Assembly (NCBI GenBank): GCA_022828145.1
Contig: JAJEJA010000098.1
Location: forward strand, 1 to 41,604
Source: Candidatus Poribacteria bacterium
GTDB lineage: Bacteria > Poribacteria > WGA-4E > WGA-3G
DNA: 41,604 bases
Reading direction: 5' to 3'
Of the stretch, positions 25,171-33,495 are shown piece by piece. The position numbers were made by a program, and so were the translations under genes. The notes under the pieces are model-generated. The model did no database searches, was not told the DNA's origin, and worked only from the letters and a program-made list of their open reading frames with translations. Numbering within the stretch: the first letter of the stretch is position 1; each line of letters starts with the position of its first letter.

Positions 25171-26544
25171 TTAAATATCAGAGATGAGCTGTAATAACAC
25201 TCGTTTGGAAGAATGACGTTCTCGAAAACCTGCAAGATAAACAGTCCACTCATTTTCCTGGTCAAGGCTACAATAGAGTGTCTTTAACTCACTCAAGTAG
25301 TCTGAAACGTTCTCATAGTTCTCTCTTCTTCGTTTAAGTGTTTTTTGTTCAATTATATCTTGATATAGCATAACGGCAATATCGGGGTTGTGGTATCTGA
25401 GGAGGACAAGCAATTTATTGGTGAATTCTGGCGTACGTTCGGCAAATGGACTACGTAAAAGACCCACGTATTCGTTAGCGGAGAGTGAGAATTCTTCAAT
25501 TGCTTTCCACGCTGCGGTGTCGTGTTGGTGTGTAAAGAGTGCATGTATCAACCGATAGCCTTCGCCTTCACACCTGGCGAGGTTAAGGTAATCCTCTGTT
25601 TGTCCAGCCCGATGATATTCAGCAAGCAGCAGTTGAACGTGCGCCTGGCGATCAAGGCTTTCATCCAGACGGCGTTCAATCGTTGCTTGTAAGTCTACTG
25701 TGTCCTGTGTCAAACAGAGTTGTTCAAGGAGGTGTGTCAGGATTGGGACAAAAACCTTTTCCACTTCAAAACTCAGCTGCAACAACATGCTGCAATGTGT
25801 GGGAATTTCGGAGAATTGCTGAGTGTCGCTGGTGATTTGCGCGAACGTCTTTGTGCATTCTTTGACAAAGCGAGGTAATTCATCCTTCTGAAGTGTGTCG
25901 GGATAACGGACGATGGATTGATGTATTAAGGCATGTAGGATTACCAAGGCAAAGTCCGTTTCCCCCAACTTGACAAGTGATTCGGCATGCTGCACCAACC
26001 TCTCGAGTTGAATTAACACATTGCGGAGTTTGTGCTGTTCAAGAAAACTGTTCCCAAAAATATAGTCAATTCGCTCCTTGTATACTTCCACAAAGAGAAG
26101 CTGATCGGGACAAGGCGGTGCCTCATGTATATCTGTCAATATCTGTGCAATGGGTGCTAATTCTGGAGCTCGTTTAAGTAATTCTGAAATGACATGGAGC
26201 AGATTTGATTTCGGTTTTGCCTCAAGCTCGGCAAGTAAAGCATCTACTGAACAGATCAGGTCAGGATCATGACGATATGTTAGCAAAAGTGCTACGATAT
26301 GTTTACAATCTCCATCCCAGTCATAAGGACACGAACAGTGAGTCGTAGCAATCCCTGTCGGCATCAATTCCACAGAAACAGCATAAGGGATATCTTCTGT
26401 TCCCTGGCAGTTTGCGGACAGTGTGTAACCCTGAAGCACCGGATTACCGATCATGCCATCGTTATAGTATGCTAAACCTCGATCAAAGCTCTGTTCCGTA
26501 CAACGTTCCAGAATCTGATCTTGTGTGATTAATGGTAGTTGCAT
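25171..26544 (-). CDS. SWIM zinc-finger protein in the adaptation operon
   Basis: A 457-residue protein. The N-terminal part (residues about 1-100) carries a SWIM-type zinc finger, CxCx(n)CxH, as THCSCPYDWDGDCKHIVALLL (first 20 residues shown in part: THCSCPYDWDGDCKH). The remainder is alpha-helical and leucine-rich without a known catalytic motif, like other SWIM proteins whose C-terminus is a helical scaffold. The TGA of cas2 ends one base before its ATG at 26544 (TGATATG), so translation is coupled; an upstream in-frame TTG at 26556 is less likely. SWIM fingers bind DNA or protein. A role in spacer acquisition is inferred from the coupling only. Confidence 0.85.
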   Translation of the reverse strand: MQLPLITQDQILERCTEQSFDRGLAYYNDGMIGNPVLQGYTLSANCQGTEDIPYAVSVELMPTGIATTHCSCPYDWDGDCKHIVALLLTYRHDPDLICSVDALLAELEAKPKSNLLHVISELLKRAPELAPIAQILTDIHEAPPCPDQLLFVEVYKERIDYIFGNSFLEQHKLRNVLIQLERLVQHAESLVKLGETDFALVILHALIHQSIVRYPDTLQKDELPRFVKECTKTFAQITSDTQQFSEIPTHCSMLLQLSFEVEKVFVPILTHLLEQLCLTQDTVDLQATIERRLDESLDRQAHVQLLLAEYHRAGQTEDYLNLARCEGEGYRLIHALFTHQHDTAAWKAIEEFSLSANEYVGLLRSPFAERTPEFTNKLLVLLRYHNPDIAVMLYQDIIEQKTLKRRRENYENVSDYLSELKTLYCSLDQENEWTVYLAGFRERHSSKRVLLQLISDI

Positions 26545-26545
26545 A

Positions 26546-26821
26546 TCAAACAACAATTGTCTCGGGTTTGGAGGTTATATCTCCCACAGCGGGTACTTCC
26601 ATGCGTCCAGCACAGGCACCACACAGTGCATAGTACCGCACCGAATCTTCTGATGTATCAATGACACGTGTGACAGCCTGCTTCATTTCCTCGTACTGTG
26701 TCTTATTCAGATGTGCTTCAAACACACTGTACTGAACGCGAGTACCAAACCCTTTCAGTGCTTTGAAGAGTTGGTTACGCCTTCCATCATCTGGAATGTC
26801 GTAAACAATAACATAGAGCAT
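26546..26821 (-). CDS. cas2: CRISPR-associated protein Cas2
   Basis: A 91-residue Cas2, normal length, with the opening YVIVYDIPDDGRRNQLFKAL (the Asp of YDI being the conserved acidic residue) and the typical GTRVQYSVFEAHL strand-helix. It dimerises and bridges Cas1 dimers during spacer integration. GAGGT lies about seven bases before the ATG. The AT-rich region upstream (26822-26930) contains an imperfect palindrome GTATACCATATATAC and may hold the promoter of a cas2-SWIM-RT-cas1 transcript; no clear -35 box is seen. Confidence 0.95.
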   Translation of the reverse strand: MLYVIVYDIPDDGRRNQLFKALKGFGTRVQYSVFEAHLNKTQYEEMKQAVTRVIDTSEDSVRYYALCGACAGRMEVPAVGDITSKPETIVV

Positions 26822-26957
26822 TGTATTACCTCTAATTTAGTTTTTTCAATTTTACCGTATATATGGTATACTTTTGATATAGTTTGGACAATTTTCATAT
26901 CTTTTTCTGTTGTTATCCTTCATTAGAATATGCATTTCATTATATCACGAATGAAAT

Positions 26958-27140
26958 ACACCTGTCGTCCCTCTGGGACTTAGGTTTGAGATACGAATAT
27001 GTTACTATAGACCTTTCGTCCCTCTGGGACTGTAGCATCGATGTCGTTTCTGTTTTGGCTGAGTTTCTAAACCACATATAACTTCACTATTAGAACAGAA
27101 CAGCCCCAGCGGGGCGACAGGTGTATAGAAATGCGAATAT
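26958..27140. repeat. Inverted-repeat element with CGTCCCTCTGGGACT words
   Basis: CGTCCCTCTGGGACT occurs at 26966-26980 and again at 27017-27031. ACACCTGTCG (26958-26967) is inverted at 27114-27123 (CGACAGGTGT), each continuing outwards to a matching GAAAT stretch. It is probably a palindromic mobile repeat that truncated the MITE to its right. Confidence 0.55.
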
Positions 27141-27266
27141 ACTTACGTAGGTTGGGTTGAGGAACGAAACCCAACATCTCGCGACCCATTATAGAGAAAT
27201 ACTTGTTGGGTTTCGTTCCTCAACCCAACCTACAACGAACATTGCATTTAATTATCAAACTGACGT
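27141..27266. mobile_element. Truncated copy of the 7371-7522 MITE
   Basis: Inverted relative to 7371-7522. It has perfect 30-bp arms (27147-27176 and 27204-27233) and the shared core GACCCATTATAGAG. The right end is TTATCAAACTGACGT, one base different from the other copy's end. The left terminal repeat is missing. Confidence 0.7.
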
Positions 27267-27281
27267 TAGTATACTCTTGAT

Positions 27282-27482
27282 ATGCCAGAATTCCTCAGTT
27301 CTCCACCTTTTTTGATAATCGCTGCTATATTTGCGATAATCCTTGTCATCGGTATTGCCAAGCGTGCAGTTAAGCTGCTGATTTGGGTATCCATCATATT
27401 TGTGATTCTTGTCTGTCTCGGTATAGTGACGCAATCTGCGCTGTTTGATTGGTTTGAGAATCTTTTTAAGACGGTGAAGTGA
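27282..27482 (+). CDS. Possible small membrane protein
   Basis: A 66-residue plus-strand frame with two hydrophobic helices (PFLIIAAIFAIILVIGIA and LLIWVSIIFVILVCLGIV) split by KRAVK, and a charged C-terminus. It would be convergent with, and overlap by 17 bp, the end of cas6. No good ribosome-binding site precedes the ATG. The composition is convincingly membrane-like, but chance cannot be excluded. Small membrane proteins occur in some type III loci as effectors; nothing here shows that. Confidence 0.4.
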   Translation: MPEFLSSPPFLIIAAIFAIILVIGIAKRAVKLLIWVSIIFVILVCLGIVTQSALFDWFENLFKTVK

Positions 27483-28434
27483 TACGATATTGTCCAAACC
27501 CAAATGCTGTGTGATGTCCGATGTGCAAATACTCACCGAGAAAGATGAATGGTAGAAACGGTTGCAAATCTCCTTCAAAACGGACCGGACCGATGAACCC
27601 ACCCATCGGAACAGATTTCTCGGCACGATAAGAATACCGATCCTTCCTGAACCAACGCAGGCGCGATTGGTGTGTGATGCTATCTGCTGCTCTGATTAAT
27701 GTGTGTGCATCAATGTCTAAATCTTCTCCGCAATGGAAATAACTTAAAAAACGGATTCGTCTGAGTAGGTTGCGGATGAGATGTTCGTAAGTTAGATACC
27801 TCATCCACTTTCCGTTTACCTTAATACTGGTAGGTGTGATAAACTCAAGTTCAATTGCATCGGCTACATTAGGCGCGTTGTCCATCACATCGTCGAGTCG
27901 GAGGATCAGTCCGTCACCTGTCAGCATCTCGGTATCAGCTGTGTAAATCGTTTTCGGTTGCTGGCTGTCACAGGCGGAGAGACTTACCACTTTTTCCAGT
28001 CGACACTGTCCACGCATGCCTTGTAACCCGATGCGTTTTTTGCCCATCTGGTCGAACGTAAACACTATCCAGGGTAATAAGTTGATTGCCTCACCGATGA
28101 GAATCAGGTTGCATGTGAAAGTGTCCCCTGGCGCATAGTCCAATTTCCCTGTGCGTGGCGGTCGTAGGATGAACGGATGTGGTGCAAACGGTTGTCCTCG
28201 GAGCATCGGACTATCGTCTGGAACGGGAGTTTCGAAGCATTTGGAGTAGATACATCTATCGGGGTATTGACATTTTTCCTCACACGATTCTTCTGTGTCG
28301 CCGATGCAGGCGATGTGGTGGAGTAGGTATCCGAATCTGCCTCGGAAGATGTTGCCTTTGTCCGATGGCATCTTGAGATGTTCTTGGACGGTGTAGGTGA
28401 GGCGGTAGTGGGTGAATTGGAAGTTTTTGAGCAT
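27466..28434 (-). CDS. cas6: Pre-crRNA endoribonuclease Cas6
   Basis: A 322-residue RAMP protein of the Cas6 family that cuts CRISPR transcripts within each repeat. The C-terminus has the Cas6 signature GGFIGPVRFEGDL, then PFLPFIFLGEYLHIG and the glycine-rich TAFGFGQY. An N-terminal cysteine cluster (CEEKCQYPDRCIYSKCFE) is typical of this Cas6 subfamily. The frame is open to an ATG at 28509, but the ATG at 28434 (MLKNFQFTHYRLTYT) is preferred because it avoids overlap with the upstream CARF gene and because the duplicated fragment at 29079-29177 begins at the same codon. No strong ribosome-binding site is seen. Confidence 0.88.
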   Translation of the reverse strand: MLKNFQFTHYRLTYTVQEHLKMPSDKGNIFRGRFGYLLHHIACIGDTEESCEEKCQYPDRCIYSKCFETPVPDDSPMLRGQPFAPHPFILRPPRTGKLDYAPGDTFTCNLILIGEAINLLPWIVFTFDQMGKKRIGLQGMRGQCRLEKVVSLSACDSQQPKTIYTADTEMLTGDGLILRLDDVMDNAPNVADAIELEFITPTSIKVNGKWMRYLTYEHLIRNLLRRIRFLSYFHCGEDLDIDAHTLIRAADSITHQSRLRWFRKDRYSYRAEKSVPMGGFIGPVRFEGDLQPFLPFIFLGEYLHIGHHTAFGFGQYRITSPS

Positions 28435-28453
28435 GGTAGAAGTTGAGACTATG

Positions 28454-29065
28454 CTACAGAGTTGGTTTGAGCAAAGAGGCACTCCAAGATTTATATGCAT
28501 TACTTTCAAAAGGACTTTCTAAATGTTTCAGAATTTCACTACCCGGTTCTGGTACATGCAATTCTGGAAGGTAATTTGTTGTGTCAACATAATAGATGTC
28601 TGCTGGAATGACAGCTGCCGCAAGTGCAGCACCTGCAGCCATTGAATTTTTGCCTCCAGTGATATCCACTGCAATGTTCTCAAACTCCTTCCAATCATCG
28701 GAAAAGCGAAGTTCCCAGATCGTTTCGTAAATACCATTAGGATTAGTTCCATCAATCTCGCGTAAATCAACATCACTACAAATTGTTTCGGTTTCTCCTT
28801 GGATTCTCTCAAGGAGTCTTTCTGTCTCAGGGGTGTAGAGCAAACCGATCCGGGTTGACTGTATAGCGTGAATAGAGAGGATCAGCGGCTCAGGCGAGAA
28901 ACCGACAGTCAAAATCAGTCCATCATAATCCTTTTCCGGTTTATGTCTACTGATGAATACATCTTTGACAGATGGAAAAATGTTATCGTCATAAAAGTCG
29001 CTTGCCTCCTTATTCCGGGGCATGTTTTTCCATTGTTCAACAAGTTCATTATCAATTTTACGCAT
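28454..29065 (-). CDS. CARF-domain protein without an effector domain
   Basis: A 203-residue protein consisting of one CARF (Rossmann-like) domain. The two ligand-loop motifs are LTVGFSPEPLILS (52-64) and VDITGGKNSMAAGAALAAA (133-151). Full-length relatives in type III loci usually continue into an HEPN or other nuclease domain; here the protein stops about 30 residues after the CARF core. It could be a ring nuclease, a cyclic-oligoadenylate buffer or regulator, or a truncated effector. TAAGGAG lies nine to ten bases before the ATG. The gene is bracketed by 79-bp direct repeats of the cas6 start region, so it looks inserted or duplicated into place. Confidence 0.75.
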   Translation of the reverse strand: MRKIDNELVEQWKNMPRNKEASDFYDDNIFPSVKDVFISRHKPEKDYDGLILTVGFSPEPLILSIHAIQSTRIGLLYTPETERLLERIQGETETICSDVDLREIDGTNPNGIYETIWELRFSDDWKEFENIAVDITGGKNSMAAGAALAAAVIPADIYYVDTTNYLPELHVPEPGSEILKHLESPFESNAYKSWSASLLKPTL

Positions 29066-29078
29066 AGGTTTAATCTCC

Positions 29079-29177
29079 TTATATTCTTAAGATATTGACT
29101 TTGTCCGATGGCATCTTGAGGGGTTCTTGGACGGTGTAGGTAATGTGAGAGTAGGTGACTTGGAAGTTTTTGAGCAT
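29079..29177 (-). pseudogene. Duplicated 5' fragment of cas6
   Basis: The 79 bases 29099-29177 match 28356-28434, the start of cas6, at 70 positions without gaps. Read as protein it begins MLKNFQVTYSHITYTVQE, then the frame ends at a TAA (29079-29081) that overlaps the ribosome-binding site of the CARF gene. It is a short, broken copy of the Cas6 N-terminus between two CARF genes. Confidence 0.85.
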
Positions 29178-29226
29178 TGTGTAGACTTTGTAACTTTACC
29201 TCTTTTTTGCCACTGACGAATAGATT

Positions 29227-30801
29227 CTATATTGGGATGATAGGGACACGAAACAACTCAAATTTGGATGGATCATAAGCCTCCAAAAATAGACGATCAA
29301 CTCGTTCTTTTAAACTTAGTTTTTCTAATGCAGTAGATGTTGTTTCTCTTTCAATTTGCTTTTCAAGTTCTACATCCGTAATTACGGTGTGATAAACTGC
29401 ATCAATCTTCGCCTGCTGTGCTGCGAAGATTGTCAGAGCAGCCATTCCTTTTCGCCCGCCAGATAAGGATAAGTGGATGCTTTTATCAGGGTTATCTGCC
29501 CGTTCTTTTGTAATGACTTTAGTAAGTTCTTTAAGGTAAACATTGCAGTCTGAAACGGACGCGACATCCGTAATTCCTTTGACCTCAATGGACTCAATGG
29601 GACGATCTTTTCCCTTTTTCCCAAACACATTTTTTAGCCTCTTTACACCCTTACGAATCTCATAATCTTTTGGATGAATGACAATAACTTTTTCTATGTC
29701 TGCTCCTTCAAGAGTGGACAATAATGTAAAGGTTTGTGTGACAACCATAGGCGTTTTCCCAAGTGGAGCGATCAATACACTTTTTTCTTTTAGATCGCTG
29801 AAATGGATAGATTGGGGATGATCCTGACTGCATAAAGTTCGCCTTCCGTTTATGATGTTATCGTAATCTGGACCATGTTTGACAATTGTAGCAATGACAA
29901 TTTTATTGCCGGTTTGGTAGTAGAATAGACGTTCATCCGTGCGCCTTTTTTTGAAACAGGTGCAATCTGTTTTTGCATTGTCAGTTTGAAAATGGTGCTT
30001 GCGTATAGTGAGTACTTGCGAATTTCGCATTGAACGGAAATAACCCATCAGACGTTTTGCTTGACCGTGGTTGTGTTGGTAAAAATCGTATGCCTCCTTT
30101 GATAGATAAACATCAAGGATATTGCTTTGCTCTTGTTCATCACTTTTTTCTTTTTGGAAGATTCTACGACCATATACATAAAGATCATCATTAATTTCAT
30201 CAATTTTATCAGAAAGTGAGGCATTAGGGGCAGAAAGGTACTGTCGAAGGGCAACACCGCTTGGTGATTGTTGATAAGGGATTTCTACCAGAATTAGTTC
30301 ATCGGAGGGCGGATTTAACTTTTCGCTTCGTTCGCTCTTTTCAAATTTGAGCCACAATGCTTCAATTGAATAGAAGTTTTGCTTGTCAGAATCGTTTTCG
30401 TATTTATCTAAAATATGATACAACCCACGGACACATTTATAAAACTGGCATGTCGCCGCCATGAGTGCGGACATGTTCTTTCGCCCACCCGCGAGAGAAA
30501 GATAAACGTGATTTCCCAATTCTTCGTGCATTTGGATTGCCTCTGACAAAACTCTGAGGAATGTTATGGATGTTGCATAACTACTTACATCGGGAAATTG
30601 TAGGATTGATCGGGTAACGCAGCATTTCCCATCAAGATGTTCCTTAACCAATTTATATCCCTCGTCAATAATTTCTTCTTTTGGATGGATGACATGTAAC
30701 TCATCAATTGGCAGATCCTTTTGGGTTTGTAGCGCGTGAACCATTGAAGTCACGACGATTGGTGATTCACCCAGTGTTGCAATCAGAACATTCTTTGCCA
30801 T
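29227..30801 (-). CDS. Two-CARF protein with a RelE-like toxin domain between (putative type III effector)
   Basis: 524 residues in three parts. The N-terminal CARF-like domain (about 1-185) has TLGESPIVVTSMVHAL and SLAGGRKNMSALMAA. The C-terminal CARF-like domain (about 340-475) has PLGKTPMVVTQTFTLL and SLSGGRKGMAALTIFAA. Between them, residues about 228-316 look like a RelE/HigB-type toxin: DVYLSKEAYDFYQ at the start, then a Lys/Arg-rich CFKKRRTDERLFYYQ strand, then KIVIATIVKHGPDY ending in the position of the RelE catalytic Tyr. CARF domains bind cyclic oligoadenylate made by Cas10; RelE toxins cut mRNA on ribosomes. The two CARFs would form a one-chain version of the usual CARF dimer, as in Can1. 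AGGAG precedes the ATG. It follows the last RAMP gene by 21 bp, in the effector operon. The CARF parts are confident, the RelE part moderate. Confidence 0.8.
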   Translation of the reverse strand: MAKNVLIATLGESPIVVTSMVHALQTQKDLPIDELHVIHPKEEIIDEGYKLVKEHLDGKCCVTRSILQFPDVSSYATSITFLRVLSEAIQMHEELGNHVYLSLAGGRKNMSALMAATCQFYKCVRGLYHILDKYENDSDKQNFYSIEALWLKFEKSERSEKLNPPSDELILVEIPYQQSPSGVALRQYLSAPNASLSDKIDEINDDLYVYGRRIFQKEKSDEQEQSNILDVYLSKEAYDFYQHNHGQAKRLMGYFRSMRNSQVLTIRKHHFQTDNAKTDCTCFKKRRTDERLFYYQTGNKIVIATIVKHGPDYDNIINGRRTLCSQDHPQSIHFSDLKEKSVLIAPLGKTPMVVTQTFTLLSTLEGADIEKVIVIHPKDYEIRKGVKRLKNVFGKKGKDRPIESIEVKGITDVASVSDCNVYLKELTKVITKERADNPDKSIHLSLSGGRKGMAALTIFAAQQAKIDAVYHTVITDVELEKQIERETTSTALEKLSLKERVDRLFLEAYDPSKFELFRVPIIPI

Positions 30802-30822
30802 AATGAAAACTCCTAGAATTTA

Positions 30823-31881
30823 TTATGTCTGACTAATAGGTACGTCCGGATTGTCGTCAAACCAGTTTTGGGTTGGGTAACGATAGGAAGTTGTGTCGGT
30901 CGGATCCCATCGCCAAATACGGCGGAGTGCGTTCAATGTTGATGAGGTTGTATCATCTGTAAACATTTGCGTCTGTCCTGATAGATAGTTTTGCAGATTG
31001 TTGTCTTTATATTCGGTTGTACCTGGATAGGTTGTATAACGACTCTCATAGTCAATCAAGGTGAGTTTTGTAATTTCAAAGTGAACACTTCCGAGTCCTG
31101 CGGGTTTACCGTAGCCGATCTTGTGGCGCATCTCCGGTTCAAGAGCAAGAACGTAAAGCAGTGTTTTTAATTCAAGTGTTTCAAGATTCGTGAACTGTAG
31201 GGAAAATGTGAATTGACTCCCTGTATCTATAGGTGTAATATGTTCGTTGTAGTCAGTCTTCTCATGTGCTTTCTTTATTCCATCGGGTTGGTGAAAATAG
31301 AACTTCCGCCCTGCAATGTACGTCAGAGATGGATTTAGGTAAAACGCTTGATGGTGAGGTTTGGGGCCCATGAGCGCGATCGTGTAGACAGCTTCATGTT
31401 TGCGGATTTTTACTTCCACAGCATCGTTGAATGAAACATTACCAAGGTGCAGGTTTGAATCGTCATTTCGCCCTGGAATCCTTCCGAACATTCGGCAAGC
31501 GATGCACAAATCGGAGGAATCACATTTTTTAAAATCTTGCGGCAACTTATTCTGATAGTTAACAGTTATCGTTCTCCTTTTATGTTTGTACTTGTAGGTG
31601 ACTTCATGAAACATTAAGCAACCGTTTCCAACCGTTTCCACGAGACTACGGAAAAACCCTTTGAGTGAACTGCCAGGGATAATGTGCTGTCCCCGTTGAT
31701 TCTTCATAAACGGCTCTGCCCCGCTCATACTTCTCGGTGAGTTAAAGATAAAGAGAGGTGTTTTTGCTGTAATCATCCCTTCAATTTTACCGGACATTCC
31801 GCTGAACCTATCATGCGGCGAGGCCGGTGTTCGTATAGGTGATACATTCCAATCAATCGGTACAAAGTCATACGGATTCAT
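30823..31881 (-). CDS. RAMP (Cas7-like) protein lacking the catalytic Asp
   Basis: A 352-residue RAMP with the loop IIPGSSLKGFFRSLVE (about 68-83), the cysteine box CIACRMFG and the glycine-rich GYGKPAGLGSV. The segment that carries the RNA-cutting Asp in Csm3 and in the other three RAMPs here reads PRSMSGAEPFMKNQRGQ, with no Asp. It is therefore probably a non-cutting subunit, such as one capping the complex (Csm5-like position), though this is inferred from sequence alone. The ATGA overlap with csx19 shows translational coupling. It has an N-terminal extension of about 30 residues before the first RAMP strand. Confidence 0.82.
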   Translation of the reverse strand: MNPYDFVPIDWNVSPIRTPASPHDRFSGMSGKIEGMITAKTPLFIFNSPRSMSGAEPFMKNQRGQHIIPGSSLKGFFRSLVETVGNGCLMFHEVTYKYKHKRRTITVNYQNKLPQDFKKCDSSDLCIACRMFGRIPGRNDDSNLHLGNVSFNDAVEVKIRKHEAVYTIALMGPKPHHQAFYLNPSLTYIAGRKFYFHQPDGIKKAHEKTDYNEHITPIDTGSQFTFSLQFTNLETLELKTLLYVLALEPEMRHKIGYGKPAGLGSVHFEITKLTLIDYESRYTTYPGTTEYKDNNLQNYLSGQTQMFTDDTTSSTLNALRRIWRWDPTDTTSYRYPTQNWFDDNPDVPISQT

Positions 31882-32432
31882 GGCACTTCCTCCAGATGGC
31901 GAAAACGGTAAAATTCCAAAACGTCTGTTTCTGAGTTCAGGTAGTGTCGGACAGATATTTTCACGCGATTTTTTCCATCTTGATTTGAAACGGGATAAGA
32001 CAACAACCGTGGGATTTGGAGTTCAAGGAATACCTTTATTGTCTTTGGCTGCTTCATTGATTCAAGGTCATCTGCAGACATTCTTTTACCCCAGAGATAG
32101 TAAGCCTCGTCCTGGATGTTATATTCTGAGAGCGACTTCGTATGAAGCATCGGCAATGCTGTCGGTTCACCGATATAGACGATAACAAAAACATTGTCCT
32201 GTTTTTCCCATCGCAACTCAAATTTTTTATGAAAAATACGACCGCGTTCCCATATCTCAATATTTTTGCTTGGATCGTACGCCTTCAAGCAAATCCCGTT
32301 TTTCTGTTCATCATCAGACAAGAAAGTATTCGGTATCCGTTCAAGCATCATTAACGATTCGGGTGGACAATCAAGTGTGTGAAGTATCGGAATCAGTCTT
32401 TCACTACTCCCCCAACACATTTGTTCAGTCAT
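31878..32432 (-). CDS. csx19: Csx19-like protein of subtype III-D
   Basis: 184 residues from the ATG at 32432, which overlaps the stop of the upstream RAMP gene by 8 bp with GGGGG just before it; a longer frame to 32510 would overlap far more. The centre reads IEIWERGRIFHKKFELRWEK followed by VFVIVYIGEP, the pattern of the Csx19 (TIGR03984) family that accompanies Csx10 in III-D loci. The function of this family is not firmly known; it is likely a complex-associated accessory. It ends with the ATGA coupling to the next RAMP gene. Confidence 0.65.
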   Translation of the reverse strand: MTEQMCWGSSERLIPILHTLDCPPESLMMLERIPNTFLSDDEQKNGICLKAYDPSKNIEIWERGRIFHKKFELRWEKQDNVFVIVYIGEPTALPMLHTKSLSEYNIQDEAYYLWGKRMSADDLESMKQPKTIKVFLELQIPRLLSYPVSNQDGKNRVKISVRHYLNSETDVLEFYRFRHLEEVP

Positions 32433-33495
32433 TTCTACCCCCGTCTTGTTGGAATTCCAGATGGTCGAACTGCATTGTTTCCGGCATTTCCCAAGATTGA
32501 ATTTTCGCAACGAATGTGTCTATTGTAGCTTGTTTGAGATTCTGAAGACTTTTGTCTCGGAAAGTCGTGATGTTGCGCACCCCCCGTGTTTCCTCGCGAA
32601 ATCCCTGTGTTTCCTCAATAGGTTCCTGTTGAATGGTTACTTGATCCGTCGTATCTGTCCCATAAGTTCCATTATTCATCAACTTTCCTAATCCCCAAAC
32701 CTCATTAGCGGATCGTCCGCTCACAATCCCAAGATAATTAACAGATACCTCGGAAACCGTAGCTTTTATGTTACCAAGTCCACGCGACCTCCCAGATCCG
32801 ATGCGGATTAGACCGTTCTCTAAATCTGTCAGAATGAGCATAAGTATCCCAAGTTGCCAGACTTCAAAGTTTCGCATGTAGATGTTTGTCTGAAAATCAA
32901 CTCCTGATGAAACGACTTGCAAATCGAATTTAGCCCCACTCGCTGCACCGCCGGTAAAACGATCAATACCAACCCCATCACGCTGTTCAGTTCTTTGCTG
33001 GCTGTCTTCAGCAAGATAAGCATCCGAGATGGCTACCCGTCCAATGAACGAAGTTGAACCGAATAAGCGACATGCGGGACAAGATTCAAGATAGACTACT
33101 TCATTCGACAAGACCTCTTTCTCAGGATGCCGCCGCCATGGAACTCTGTTAACCAATAGTTTATCCTTTTGGCGGAGTTCAAACTTATCACCGCATGAAA
33201 CTTCCGAGTATTTGGGACAGATGAGTTGGTTGTTTTGGTTATCCAAATCTGCTTTGACAAATGGATTGCAAACCACGTCGTCGTTCAGCGTCCGAATCAC
33301 CTTTTCAATATGACTCCGAAAAACACCTTTCAGTGAACTCCCTGGCAAATAAACTTCCGCATTGCCATTGCGGTAAGTTCGCACAGGGGTCATATCAGGC
33401 CCCGAAACCGTAGAATGTCCTGACTTGATAAGTACAGGCCCTTCCGTGTGAATGGTAAGCGTAAATCGACATTCATTACGAAGTTGTTTGAGCAT
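32425..33495 (-). CDS. cas7: Cas7-like RAMP subunit with catalytic Asp
   Basis: 356 residues from the ATG at 33495; AGGAGA lies five bases upstream, while an in-frame TTG at 33513 would sit before that site. Features: the putative RNase loop SGPDMTPVRT with Asp34, the RAMP motif YLPGSSLKGVFRSHIE, the cysteine box CPACRLFGS, RDGVGIDRFTGGAASGAKFD in the thumb region, and the glycine-rich GSGRSRGLGNI. These are hallmarks of Csm3/Cas7 backbone subunits that hold crRNA and cut target RNA. It overlaps its upstream neighbour by 20 bp. A C-terminal extension of about 100 residues beyond the RAMP core is unassigned. Confidence 0.9.
   Translation of the reverse strand: MLKQLRNECRFTLTIHTEGPVLIKSGHSTVSGPDMTPVRTYRNGNAEVYLPGSSLKGVFRSHIEKVIRTLNDDVVCNPFVKADLDNQNNQLICPKYSEVSCGDKFELRQKDKLLVNRVPWRRHPEKEVLSNEVVYLESCPACRLFGSTSFIGRVAISDAYLAEDSQQRTEQRDGVGIDRFTGGAASGAKFDLQVVSSGVDFQTNIYMRNFEVWQLGILMLILTDLENGLIRIGSGRSRGLGNIKATVSEVSVNYLGIVSGRSANEVWGLGKLMNNGTYGTDTTDQVTIQQEPIEETQGFREETRGVRNITTFRDKSLQNLKQATIDTFVAKIQSWEMPETMQFDHLEFQQDGGRND

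Noticed and set aside
27255..27626. 123-aa minus-strand ORF over the end of cas6
   Set aside because: Out of frame with cas6 and without a recognisable domain; it only exists because the region is open by chance.
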